Program-made: the position numbers and the translations under genes
Shown here: in pieces, positions 13,523 to 22,256 of the stretch
Layout: each line of letters begins with the position of its first letter
Numbering within the stretch: the first letter of the stretch is position 1
The notes under the pieces: model-generated
What the model saw: the letters and a program-made list of their open reading frames with translations, nothing else
What the model was told of the DNA's origin: nothing
The model's database searches: none
IMG/VR virus record: IMGVR_UViG_3300009370_002675
Coordinates: 1 to 39,051 of that record
Strand: one strand, 5' to 3'
Source: a virus
Length of the DNA stretch: 39,051 bases

Positions 13523-15146
13523 GTGTGGATGTGAATTTCACCAAGACGAAAATGGAAAGACCATATTCGATCCTGATATCAGCAAACTAAACATGGACTG
13601 TGTTGCCACTTGGGATATGATCTGCGATGGAAACACCAAGGGGGTATTTCAGTTAGAGTCTCAACTAGGACGGTCTCTGTCCTCTCAAACAAAGCCTAGA
13701 GACATAGCAGAACTATCAGACTTGATCGCAATTATGCGGCCCGGATGTCTAGAGGCTATAGTTAATGGTAAAACTCTGACTATGCATTACATTGATAGAA
13801 AACACAAAAGAGACGCTGTAGAATATTTTCATGACTCCTTAGAGAGCATACTGGGCAGCACGTATGGTATTTTAGTGTACCAAGAACAGGCAATTCTAAT
13901 TGCTACAGAAATAGCCGGATTTGATTTGCAAGAAGCTGACATTCTCAGAAAGGCTATCGGTAAGAAAAAGGCAGATGTAATGGCTGAGGTTAAAAAGTCT
14001 TTTATTGAAAAGGCTATAAAAAAAGAGATTGTTAATAGAGAACAGGCTGAAGAAATTTTTAGCTGGATCGAGAAATCTCAAAGATATTCTTTTAATAAAT
14101 CTCACTCAGTAAGCTACGCCTACAATGCTTACCTAACAGCATACGCAAAAGCACATTTTCCACATGAATTTTTTACCTCATATCTAAGAAATGCCGTTGG
14201 TAAACCAGACACCTTCATGGAAGTACAAGAGCTTGTCAATAACGCTAAAATAATGGGAATCAATGTAATGCCTCCAAGTGTTACAAAAATGAATGAAGAA
14301 TTTAAGCTAATGGGGGATAACCCTACTTATGGAATGACCAATGTAAAAGGGGTAGGCTCGTCTGTATTTGCAAAGATGAGTGCAGACATGGAGGAAAGAG
14401 GCATTGACCCAGAGAATTGCGATTGGGACTGCTTTCTGCTTTTAGTGTCTCCCCACGTTAACAAAAAGGCATTTTTAAACTTGATACTAGCTGGGTGCTT
14501 TGATTCTTTTAAAATATCTAGAAGTAAGATGCAGCACCAGTACAGCATTGTAAAAGAACTTTCGAAGAGAGAAATTACTTGGCTGTCGGAATACAAGACA
14601 GACAATCCTGAAGAGAAGGTTAAAGAATGTCTATTAAAAATGATAAGTGTATCGGATTCCAAGGATAAAAAAAGACCAATTTTCAGAAAGGCTAGAATTC
14701 CAGTGGTTGTAGACCTAGTGGATGCTTATGAAAATCCGGGATATGACCTATACGATTCTCCGTCTTGGCTCGCAAAACAAGAGGAGGAGCTTCTGGGAAC
14801 AGCATTAACTTGCAGTAAAGTAGATGAGTATGACACAAGCAGGTCCAACTGTACATGCAAAGAATTTTTAGACGGATTCCAAGGTCAGCAGGGTATATAT
14901 TTAGCGGTACAAGTCAACGCTGTCCGGGAATGGGAGATTAAAAAAGGACGTTCAAAAGGTCAAAAGATGGGCTTTTTAACAGTGAGTGACACTAGCTGTT
15001 CTATAGATAATGTAACAGCTTTTTCTGAAGAATGGGATAAGTATAAAAAATTACTCCATGAAGGCAATACGGTACTACTTAGAGGTATCAAAGACAAGAA
15101 TAGAGGAAGTTTTTTGATTAAAAAGGTAGAACAATTAACAAGTTAG
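13509..15146 (+). CDS. dnaE: DNA polymerase III alpha, C-terminal half (split DnaE)
   Basis: The 545-residue product supplies the missing half of DnaE: TKGVFQLES (43-51), the fingers segment with YGILVYQEQ (119-127), ADILRKAIGKKK (143-154), SFNKSHS (194-200), a helix-hairpin-helix-like part (MTNVKGVGSS) and a C-terminal OB fold (GIYLAVQVNA and FLTVSD). The ATG at 13509 lies 11 bases after AAGGA; a TTG at 13482 is less likely. The first 30 residues contain CGCEFH and lead into DCVATWDMI, as in the normal connector. The SFNKSHS motif, the insertion site of the cyanobacterial split DnaE intein, is intact here, so this break is a different event. Confidence 0.9.
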   Translation: MLKFKCGCEFHQDENGKTIFDPDISKLNMDCVATWDMICDGNTKGVFQLESQLGRSLSSQTKPRDIAELSDLIAIMRPGCLEAIVNGKTLTMHYIDRKHKRDAVEYFHDSLESILGSTYGILVYQEQAILIATEIAGFDLQEADILRKAIGKKKADVMAEVKKSFIEKAIKKEIVNREQAEEIFSWIEKSQRYSFNKSHSVSYAYNAYLTAYAKAHFPHEFFTSYLRNAVGKPDTFMEVQELVNNAKIMGINVMPPSVTKMNEEFKLMGDNPTYGMTNVKGVGSSVFAKMSADMEERGIDPENCDWDCFLLLVSPHVNKKAFLNLILAGCFDSFKISRSKMQHQYSIVKELSKREITWLSEYKTDNPEEKVKECLLKMISVSDSKDKKRPIFRKARIPVVVDLVDAYENPGYDLYDSPSWLAKQEEELLGTALTCSKVDEYDTSRSNCTCKEFLDGFQGQQGIYLAVQVNAVREWEIKKGRSKGQKMGFLTVSDTSCSIDNVTAFSEEWDKYKKLLHEGNTVLLRGIKDKNRGSFLIKKVEQLTS

Positions 15147-15177
15147 TTTGGAAGCTACGCTATAATAAGGTATAAGG

Positions 15178-15630
15178 ATGCAGGATTTAATTGAACAAAA
15201 CATGGGGCTGGTAGTGTCTGTAGTAGAATCTTTCAGACCTAAGAGCTCCGAGGAAAGAGATAGTTTTATACAGGCTGGGAGAATAGGTCTATGGAAGGCT
15301 CTTCAAAAGTATGACTCTACTAAGGGTGCAGCTTTATCAACCTTTGCTTGGAACCCTATTAGGTGGGAGATAATCAAAGAAATAAAGACAGTTTCTAAAA
15401 ATAAATGTTATTCAATATCAGGAATGCCCAACATTTGTTATGAAAATAAGAATGATTTCTCTGAATTATATCCTACAAATTTAACAGAAGAGGAAGCTTT
15501 TATTATAGACCTAAGAAGATGTGGATATAAACTAAGGGAAATATGCGACATTGTTGGTAGGGGAAGATCCTATATTAAAAAAACTGTATATAGAGCTATT
15601 TCAAAAATAAGGGATGCCAATGACGAATAA
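15178..15630 (+). CDS. Small sigma-70 family factor
   Basis: The 150-residue protein contains sigma region 2 (residues about 8-72: NMGLVVSVVESF, DSFIQAGRIGLWKALQKYD and LSTFAWNPIRWEI) and region 4 (about 105-146, with the helix-turn-helix LREICDIVGRGRSYIKKTVYRA). Region 1 and most of region 3 are missing, as in alternative or ECF-like factors and T4 gp55-type phage sigma factors. It would direct RNA polymerase to a phage promoter class, probably late genes. It is preceded by a 31-base gap with an AAGG before the ATG. Confidence 0.85.
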   Translation: MQDLIEQNMGLVVSVVESFRPKSSEERDSFIQAGRIGLWKALQKYDSTKGAALSTFAWNPIRWEIIKEIKTVSKNKCYSISGMPNICYENKNDFSELYPTNLTEEEAFIIDLRRCGYKLREICDIVGRGRSYIKKTVYRAISKIRDANDE

Positions 15631-17254
15631 GAAGAGGGTTCTGTTTGTATCTGAATCACACAACCTAGCTTCGGGATTCGGTACATACGCTAAAGAGGTT
15701 TTAAGTAGGCTTCACGCTACAGGTAAGTATGATATCGCTGAGTTTGCTAGTTACGGCAGTCCCGCGAGTGTAGGAAATGTCCCTTGGAATTACTACGGGA
15801 ATATGCCAGACCCAGCAAACCAGCAGCAGTCTCAACATTATGAGTCCACTAGTTTGAATCACTTTGGTTTTTGGAGATTTACTCATGTTCTGTTAGACTT
15901 TAAACCAGACATTGTTCTAACATATAGAGATCCTTGGATGGACATGTGGATAAAGGATAGTCCGCTAAGAAGATTTTTTCACTGGGTATGGATGCCTACG
16001 GTTGATTCCGCTCCACAAAAACGAGAATGGTTGGAAACATTCAAAACCTGCGATGCTGTTCTAGCGTATTCTGAGTTTGGTCAAAAGACACTAGACGAAC
16101 AATCTAATGGGGCTATAAATACGATAGGCTGCGCCTCTCCAGCTATTGACCCTACGGTGCACTACCCCTTCTCAGACAAGAAGGCCCATAAGGAATCTCT
16201 AGGTATAGATGGAGATTCTTTTGTAGTTGGTACGGTGATGCGTAACCAAAAAAGGAAACTCTTTATAGAGCTAATGAGATCATTCAGAATGTTTCTCGAT
16301 AATGCTCCCAAAGAAGTAAGCGAAAAAACTTTTCTGTATCTACACACTAGCTATCCCGAAAAAGTCGGATGGGACATTCAGGCAGGTCTACTGGAGGAGG
16401 GAATAGGGGCAAACACGCTGTGCACATACATTTGTCGCTCATGCAACTATTGGAAGCCTATGAAGTTTAGAGGGGCAATAGCCACATGTCAATCTTGTGG
16501 AAATAGAACTGCGTTTATGCCTAATGTGGGAAACGGCTTAGACATACCTGACCTAGTAAAAGTCTATAATAGTTTCGATTTGTACGTACAGTATGCTATA
16601 TGTGAAGGCTTTGGGATGCCTCAAGTAGAAGCAGCAGGCTGTGGCGTACCTGTCGCCTCTACAAACTATAGTGCAATGGAGGACGTTGTAAGGAACACAA
16701 AAGGATTTCCAATAAAGATAGATAAGATGTATCGAGAAATGGAGACTGGCGCTGATAGGGCATACCCTAGTAATAAACATCTAAGTGAAATCATGTTAAA
16801 GTTTTTTACAAAAGATGAGGCATACAGAAAGAAAAAGTCTGCTCAAGCTAGACAAGGGGTTCTAGATAGATATAGTTGGGACGATACTGCTAAGGTGTGG
16901 GAAAACTACATAGACACATACACTCCTATCGGAAGTCAGGGAAAGTGGAACTCCCCAAAAAGGCAAGTGCCCGTTCCATCTGAGGCACCATCAGTTCAGA
17001 GTCCAGAAGACCTAACAAGATGGTCATATGCTCAAATATCACAAAATGACAGGATGTTTTCTTATGATGCTGCTTTAACAACAACAAGCCTAAATTATGG
17101 ATGTATGCTATATAATGGTCTCGAACCATTCAATAGAGACACGGTATTAAATAAGACACAAGTGCTGGCGAAAGACGCGAACATCGTGGAGGAAATAAGG
17201 TGTGGAGAAAGACAAATGACACCTATAGATTTCTTCAAAAGGGGTACAGGTTAA
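15620..17254 (+). CDS. GT-B glycosyltransferase with zinc-ribbon insert
   Basis: The 544-residue protein is a GT4-like glycosyltransferase that would transfer a sugar from a nucleotide donor. The N-terminal Rossmann half begins VLFVSES with a Gly-rich FGTYAKEV loop. The C-terminal donor-binding half has EGFGMPQVEAAGCGVPVAS (329-347). A four-cysteine zinc ribbon (Cys272, Cys275, Cys290, Cys293) interrupts the C-terminal half just before the donor motif, an unusual insertion. The ATG at 15620 is preferred over 15614 because TAAGGG ends at 15613. It overlaps the sigma gene by 11 bases and is coupled to the next gene by TAATG. Acceptor unknown. Confidence 0.8.
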   Translation: MTNKKRVLFVSESHNLASGFGTYAKEVLSRLHATGKYDIAEFASYGSPASVGNVPWNYYGNMPDPANQQQSQHYESTSLNHFGFWRFTHVLLDFKPDIVLTYRDPWMDMWIKDSPLRRFFHWVWMPTVDSAPQKREWLETFKTCDAVLAYSEFGQKTLDEQSNGAINTIGCASPAIDPTVHYPFSDKKAHKESLGIDGDSFVVGTVMRNQKRKLFIELMRSFRMFLDNAPKEVSEKTFLYLHTSYPEKVGWDIQAGLLEEGIGANTLCTYICRSCNYWKPMKFRGAIATCQSCGNRTAFMPNVGNGLDIPDLVKVYNSFDLYVQYAICEGFGMPQVEAAGCGVPVASTNYSAMEDVVRNTKGFPIKIDKMYREMETGADRAYPSNKHLSEIMLKFFTKDEAYRKKKSAQARQGVLDRYSWDDTAKVWENYIDTYTPIGSQGKWNSPKRQVPVPSEAPSVQSPEDLTRWSYAQISQNDRMFSYDAALTTTSLNYGCMLYNGLEPFNRDTVLNKTQVLAKDANIVEEIRCGERQMTPIDFFKRGTG

Positions 17255-18279
17255 TGACCAATATATTAACAATAAGTCCATACAAGGAATTCTCATCTAT
17301 GGGTGAAAAATCTTTTAACTTTATATCTGCTTTAGATAGTCTGGACTCTGTAAATACCTTTAATGTACACTACAGCATGGAAAGGGAGTCTAACGAAAAA
17401 ATAAATATCCCTTTTGATAACAAAGATCTAGATATAGACATTTGTGCGATATACTTGGCTCCAGAAAACTTTGCCAAGACAAAGTATCACACAGTGGGAA
17501 TTTTTGAACCAAGCACGTCAGGTAATCATTCACAAAAATCATACACAGAGCATTTGGACTCATTGATAGTTTATAGCAATAAGCAAAAAAATGCCTGCAA
17601 AAGCTTAAACGGAAATATAAATGTTTTAAAACCCTCTATAAACCTAAAGAGTGTCTTGAATCCCATGAAGTCTGTAGACAGATCTCTCAAGTTCTACATT
17701 CCGTCCCTTGAAAAAACAGCGAACATAGACCTTGTTGTCAAAGCATACTTCAATACATTCTCTGCTTCTGATACTGTAGCGTTAGGTGTTCTGTCGCAAA
17801 ACCCACAAGAGGACATTAAAAGATTCGACAGTATAAAAAAAGAATGTTCAAACGCTCCAGATAATGAATACCCAGAAATAATACTCTTTACAGACGTTAA
17901 AGAAATGCACGAGCAATGCCATTGCTGCATTGATGTAGACAGTACTTACAAAATAAATCTGGGTCCGCTAATAGGTTTAAGGTTTGGAAACCCTATCATA
18001 TGCCTTGAGACATCTTCTATACAGGAGTGGCTCCCAGATGATGTGTGCTACAGAGTTAAATCTTATGAGGACTTTGTTATTGATTCAGGACAATCTTTTA
18101 CATATCGCGGTGAGGTGTGGCAGATGTTTTCTATGTTGGAAATTTCTTTTACAATGAGGTCTATATACGAGGAAAGATCCAATTTTCGCAAGAAACAACA
18201 TAAAATCGTAACCGAACACCATAGTTTTTTTGATCCGGCTAATTCAACTTCCACAATAGAGCAGGCAATATGTTTTTAG
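17254..18279 (+). CDS. Putative GT-B-like glycosyltransferase
   Basis: The 341-residue protein has a layout like a diverged glycosyltransferase. It starts with a hydrophobic strand (NILTISPY). Residues about 95-125 read as an acceptor-side Rossmann segment (HLDSLIVYSN). The second half includes INLGPLIGLRFGNPIICLE, the position where GT-B enzymes carry the E-x7-E donor motif, but the usual EGFG sequence is absent. The start is set by the TAATG overlap with the upstream GT gene. It may be inactive or act on an unusual donor. Confidence 0.45.
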   Translation: MTNILTISPYKEFSSMGEKSFNFISALDSLDSVNTFNVHYSMERESNEKINIPFDNKDLDIDICAIYLAPENFAKTKYHTVGIFEPSTSGNHSQKSYTEHLDSLIVYSNKQKNACKSLNGNINVLKPSINLKSVLNPMKSVDRSLKFYIPSLEKTANIDLVVKAYFNTFSASDTVALGVLSQNPQEDIKRFDSIKKECSNAPDNEYPEIILFTDVKEMHEQCHCCIDVDSTYKINLGPLIGLRFGNPIICLETSSIQEWLPDDVCYRVKSYEDFVIDSGQSFTYRGEVWQMFSMLEISFTMRSIYEERSNFRKKQHKIVTEHHSFFDPANSTSTIEQAICF

Positions 18280-19148
18280 TTAAAAATATAATTAACTCGG
18301 TCACTAACCAAGATATAGAAACAGCCCTAGTCATATGTGAGGGTAGGGAAAATTATGCTATTGACTTGTGCAAGGTATTCAAAAAGGTTTTTTTCTATAA
18401 TCGTTTTGTTGACCCGGGCCTGCCTAGTAATGGTCGAATTATCAATAACATTAATGCAGGGGTTCTTCAAACCTCCTTTGATATAGTTATATCCATAGGA
18501 GAGGGTGCAAATGTGGATGCGGGGTATGAGATATCAAATAAGCTGCACACCTCATTTTTACAGATAAAGACGGTTAGCGATTTTGTTGGAATTTCAAGAC
18601 CATTTTCCACTCCCAAAACCGGGCCGAATCAACACAAGGGTGTCTCGCAGATTTCTATGTACCCCTCTGTTGAGTCATCTTCTAATATATGCATACCTGA
18701 TATAACTAACGATATTACAAACAATGAAAAAGACCTAAGCTATATAGGGATAGCTCCTGTTCCCGAAATTTTTATGAACATGTATTTAGGTCTTCTAAGC
18801 GAATATCCAATCAAAGTAATGCAGCAAACCGATCCTTCATGTGGTATAATGATAGATACATGGCTCGGCAATAGCACACATCTTTTGGAATGTTTAAGAG
18901 CAGGAACGACCGTTATCTGCCCAAGAACTCCAGAGAGTGAAAGGCTTATCACCGAAGGTCGTAACGGATTTCTGTATAAAGACTTTAGAGAGCTAGCCAA
19001 ACTCGTTAATTATGTTTATTCCAATAAGGAATCTATAGTAAACGTAGGTAAGTCTGGACAAAAACTTTACTCAGAAGTAACAATAGATAAAAAAACATTC
19101 ATTCGTAAGTGGAAAGATGTTATAAAAAATACAGTGAGGAAGATTTAA
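18270..19148 (+). CDS. Putative GT-B-like glycosyltransferase
   Basis: The 292-residue product ends like a GT-B enzyme: THLLECLRAGTTVICPR, then ERLITEGRNGFLYKD and LAKLV, which correspond to the C-terminal donor half and final helix. The N-terminal half is shorter than usual (total about 290 rather than 350-400) and keeps only parts of a Rossmann fold (FDIVISIGEGA). It overlaps the previous gene by ten bases and shares a TAATG with the next. A truncated or partner-dependent transferase seems likely. Confidence 0.5.
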   Translation: MFLVKNIINSVTNQDIETALVICEGRENYAIDLCKVFKKVFFYNRFVDPGLPSNGRIINNINAGVLQTSFDIVISIGEGANVDAGYEISNKLHTSFLQIKTVSDFVGISRPFSTPKTGPNQHKGVSQISMYPSVESSSNICIPDITNDITNNEKDLSYIGIAPVPEIFMNMYLGLLSEYPIKVMQQTDPSCGIMIDTWLGNSTHLLECLRAGTTVICPRTPESERLITEGRNGFLYKDFRELAKLVNYVYSNKESIVNVGKSGQKLYSEVTIDKKTFIRKWKDVIKNTVRKI

Positions 19149-19564
19149 TGAAATTACTTATTTATAGCGGAAAAGAACAGTTCGTTTCCTCAGGGGTTGA
19201 TAGTAAATCACAAGTCATAGAGGGGACGGATCTTAGTCAAACAATAGAGGGGGCATATAATACCGTTGAAGCATTTGACTTTATTGAGTCTGCAGAATGT
19301 GAAGACCCACTAGATATGCTATTGTCTAGGTTAAGAAAAGGAGGAACTTTGTCTATACAGGGTGTTGATGCAACAAAGGCAGCTTCCTTGTTTATAGAAG
19401 GGAACATGGACTCCAAGTCATTTTCGGACCTTCTGGTTGTTAGTAACAAGAGAGTTGTTAAAGTAGGTGATATTATTAAACATGTAGAATCTAAGAGTGG
19501 TTATGAGATACAGTTCGCAGGGATTAGCGGATTACATTATATAGTAGAGGTGACTAGAGGATGA
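19148..19564 (+). CDS. Possible methyltransferase-fold protein
   Basis: The 138-residue protein resembles the second half of a class I SAM-methyltransferase: DPLDMLLSRLRKGGTLSIQGVD looks like the post-motif-II helix followed by the LkpGG strand. The N-terminal Gly-rich SAM loop is not seen, so it may be a degenerate or binding-only relative. The start is the ATG at 19148, overlapping the upstream TAA. The in-frame upstream region overlaps the previous gene and is unlikely to be used. Fold assignment is weak. Confidence 0.4.
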   Translation: MKLLIYSGKEQFVSSGVDSKSQVIEGTDLSQTIEGAYNTVEAFDFIESAECEDPLDMLLSRLRKGGTLSIQGVDATKAASLFIEGNMDSKSFSDLLVVSNKRVVKVGDIIKHVESKSGYEIQFAGISGLHYIVEVTRG

Positions 19565-20364
19565 TAAATTCTATACATACAGCGTGTAAAGACTGTGCAT
19601 TTGCGATATATAAAAATGGAACTCAGGAAGGTTGTGAATTCAACCGTATCGAGCTATACAGGGAGTCTGGAGCAGAAGTGATTCCTGTATATGACGATGA
19701 AAGTAATAATTTTTATGTCATAAATAACCGAATTTGCATTTATCATAGAGACAAAAAATGGGTTGACAAATACCCGAAATCTGAAATAAAGAATATTGTC
19801 GAGGCTCAAACGAAATCACCCTACCACGCTATTTTGATTAGGGATGAAGACAAGACTGTAGAAGATGTTAAGAAAACAATAGACTCTCTGGCTAGTCAAT
19901 ACAACCCTCCTACCGTTGTCAGTATTATCAATATGGATATATCTGGCAGTAATTATGAGTTTAGTATGCAGATGGAAAAGATATGTAAAGAACACAGTGA
20001 AAAGTTTTCTTGGCGTGTCCAGAATATTGTAAACTCTGATAGAACGTCTCGTGAATGTATTGACCTCGCAATAGATGCGACCTACTTCAGTAAGGCCTAT
20101 ACCTTTTATATCCTCTTTGAGGCTGGATTTGTAGTGCCCGACAGCTTTACTAAAGAACTGCATGATGCATTCTCAGTTAATCAGATAGTATTTGCGTTTC
20201 CTGTTGATAACATCAATGGTTTACTGTGTAATAAGCTCCTTCATAGAAAGCATACAGGAAATGCATTCTATATTAATATAGAGGATAAGTTAAAAGAATT
20301 TGAACAAGGTGTAGAAAATCACTTATTCCAAATAGAAGAATTATGTCCAAGCTTGAAACAGTAA
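19561..20364 (+). CDS. Cys-motif protein of the sugar island
   Basis: The 267-residue protein begins with a four-cysteine site (Cys9, Cys12, Cys25, Cys59: CKDCAF, EGCEFNR, NRICIYHR) likely to bind zinc or an iron-sulfur cluster. Residues 80-240 form an alpha/beta domain (AILIRDED, VVSIINMD, YTFYILFEAG) that reads like a GT-A or nucleotide-sugar enzyme without a clear DxD. It overlaps neighbours by four and 22 bases. The cysteine site plus transferase-like body recurs in phage sugar clusters as far as I recall, but function is unknown. Confidence 0.5.
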   Translation: MINSIHTACKDCAFAIYKNGTQEGCEFNRIELYRESGAEVIPVYDDESNNFYVINNRICIYHRDKKWVDKYPKSEIKNIVEAQTKSPYHAILIRDEDKTVEDVKKTIDSLASQYNPPTVVSIINMDISGSNYEFSMQMEKICKEHSEKFSWRVQNIVNSDRTSRECIDLAIDATYFSKAYTFYILFEAGFVVPDSFTKELHDAFSVNQIVFAFPVDNINGLLCNKLLHRKHTGNAFYINIEDKLKEFEQGVENHLFQIEELCPSLKQ

Positions 20365-20747
20365 TAATTGCAAGTGAAACCCCAAGTAAGCCCGGTCAAG
20401 ATTATAAAAAGGTTATTACTTGGTTTAACATACCTCCTAGGCCAGACTTTTTTAATTGGGTATATCAAAAGCAAAAATATGATATCTTTGGAATAATATT
20501 TTATCCCTTTAAATTTACCGATAGAAACTCATTATCAAAAATAGTAGAGGCTTTTAATTTGCACTCAGATAAAATGCTTTGCATACATTCTGCTGAAGAT
20601 ATAGACGGTAAACAGTGTCTGTTTATAAATAAGCGACTAGTAGATATGGAACACATAGGTGGATTAGAATCTATTATAGAGTATGCTTCTGAAAAGAACT
20701 ACAAAGTTTTTTCTGTAAAAGGTTTATTTAAAAATGGCAAATCATAA
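20343..20747 (+). CDS. Hypothetical protein in sugar island
   Basis: The 134-residue protein has alternating strands and helices (ETVIIASE, YDIFGIIFYPF, DKMLCIHSAED, NKRLVDMEHIGG) like part of a GT-A-type or nucleotide-binding domain. It is too short for a full transferase and no catalytic motif is seen. It overlaps the upstream gene by 22 bases and the nucleotidyltransferase gene by 14, so it is made with them. Confidence 0.45.
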   Translation: MSKLETVIIASETPSKPGQDYKKVITWFNIPPRPDFFNWVYQKQKYDIFGIIFYPFKFTDRNSLSKIVEAFNLHSDKMLCIHSAEDIDGKQCLFINKRLVDMEHIGGLESIIEYASEKNYKVFSVKGLFKNGKS

Positions 20748-21435
20748 AATCAGAAGCGAAGAAGAAGACCCTATTACAGTTATAATAGCCGCTGCTGGAG
20801 CTGGCAGAAGGATGAGATCTTATGGGCCAAAACCTTTATTGACAATAAAAGGAAAAACAATATTATCTAGGCAACTAGAGGAAATACAAACAAAATTCCC
20901 AACGGCTAACATAATATTGGTGTGTGGGTTCGAGGCTGATAAGGTTATGGATCGAGTACGGGGTAATATAATTACTCTAGAAAATGAAAACTATCAAGAT
21001 ACGAATATAACAAGAAGTGTGTCAATAGCATTGCGGGCGATAAGCACCGATAGGGCTTTAGTAATTTGTGGAGACCTTGTTTTTTCTAAGGGGACACTTA
21101 ATCACCTTAATTATGACATGTCTAGCATTCTGGCAAATAAAGATGATCGTCAATCATCTGAAGTTGGTTGTATTGTAAACCAAGACGGGAATATAGAAAA
21201 TATGATGTACGACCTAGACTTAAAGTGGTCACAAATAATATATCTTCAAGATCGTGTTTTAGAGGCGTTTAAAAAATTAGTATTTGATAGAAGTAATAAA
21301 AAGTTGTTTTTGTTTGAAATAATAAATAAATTGATTGATAGTGGATGTAAAATAAAATGTGTAGAAAACGATTCTATTCAAGTAGTTGATGTAGATGTGT
21401 CAAAGGATATCGTTATAGCAGAGGATATAGTATGA
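20734..21435 (+). CDS. Sugar-nucleotide (MobA/GlmU-like) nucleotidyltransferase
   Basis: The 233-residue protein carries the nucleotidyltransferase signature IIAAAGAGRRM (17-27) followed by GPKPLLTIKGKTIL (31-44), with a later ALVICGDLVF strand whose Asp is a likely metal ligand. Such enzymes join a sugar or polyol phosphate to an NTP to give the activated donor. It would supply donors to the surrounding glycosyltransferases. Length matches the family (220-250). It is closely related in layout to IspD, MobA and GlmU, and the substrate cannot be told. Confidence 0.75.
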   Translation: MANHKIRSEEEDPITVIIAAAGAGRRMRSYGPKPLLTIKGKTILSRQLEEIQTKFPTANIILVCGFEADKVMDRVRGNIITLENENYQDTNITRSVSIALRAISTDRALVICGDLVFSKGTLNHLNYDMSSILANKDDRQSSEVGCIVNQDGNIENMMYDLDLKWSQIIYLQDRVLEAFKKLVFDRSNKKLFLFEIINKLIDSGCKIKCVENDSIQVVDVDVSKDIVIAEDIV

Positions 21436-22256
21436 AGATATTAATAGAGTCAAGTAATACAATCTCAACTAGTATTCACAACGCTTTAGTTAAAGGGGGT
21501 GTTCAATCATTCTTATGGGATAATACTAATGCGGGCATTATAGATGTTTACGATGATATTAGACCTGATATCATTATCATAAATGACCAGTGTAATCCCA
21601 TGCAATGTAAGGGGCTCGCAGCGCTGGAGAATAACATTAACTTCATTTTCATTGGAAAGTGGAACGAAAATTTTCCCAAGCCCATCTTGTGTTTAAGTAA
21701 CGAAACTTATGAACAATTCCCTTCAATACCATTGCCTCCATCAACTGTTGATATAGCTCAAATTGTAAGAGGTTTTTTCGATCCAAAAGTTGCATGCGAA
21801 ATCGCCATATTTACCGACGGAATGACTGAAGATTTTATTAATGCTCATTTAGAGGTCATGAATTTACTGATAGTTAAACAGGCTAGATTTTTTGGAAGTT
21901 TACGACTCCCTATACCAAACTATCTAGGGGTGGTAGACTTTGATTTAAAATCAAAAATAATAGCATCCTCTGATATTTGTGTAGATGTGACGGGAAATCT
22001 ATGGAAACCACTGGCGCTATCTGGAGCTGTCGTCTTGTCACAAGGGTCTCCTCTAGAAGAATTCTTATTTACAGATGCTAATAGCTTAGATGAAAAAATA
22101 GAACAATTCCTAGAGTCTCGGCCAAATACCTCTAGTCTTAAAGCAATAGCGATGGAAGGATCTTCCGTTGACATATGTATTGATATATTTAGATTCCTGA
22201 AAATTCAGCAGTTGGTAGAACACTTTATTAAAATGAGGCAATCGCTTTTACAATGA
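21432..22256 (+). CDS. Putative GT-B-like transferase
   Basis: The 274-residue protein has a GT-B-like C-terminal half: SDICVDVTGNLWKPLALSGAVVLSQGSPLEEFLF, followed by DEKIEQFLE, fits the donor-binding domain with its A/L-x-S-G core. The N-terminal half starts with KILIESSN and includes IRPDIIIINDQ. The active motif is degenerate. It overlaps the nucleotidyltransferase gene by four bases and the following gene by four. Probably a partner in the same glycan pathway. Confidence 0.45.
   Translation: MKILIESSNTISTSIHNALVKGGVQSFLWDNTNAGIIDVYDDIRPDIIIINDQCNPMQCKGLAALENNINFIFIGKWNENFPKPILCLSNETYEQFPSIPLPPSTVDIAQIVRGFFDPKVACEIAIFTDGMTEDFINAHLEVMNLLIVKQARFFGSLRLPIPNYLGVVDFDLKSKIIASSDICVDVTGNLWKPLALSGAVVLSQGSPLEEFLFTDANSLDEKIEQFLESRPNTSSLKAIAMEGSSVDICIDIFRFLKIQQLVEHFIKMRQSLLQ

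Noticed and set aside
12600-13560. Split intein at the dnaE break
   Set aside because: The N-half ends in plain DnaE sequence and the C-half starts with it. There is no intein N-terminal Cys block, no C-terminal His-Asn motif, and no extra 30-100 residues on either side.
15135-15166. Promoter before the sigma gene (TTAACA, 20 bases, TATAAT)
   Set aside because: Spacing is too long for a normal sigma-70 promoter and the window is AT-rich, so such matches are expected by chance.
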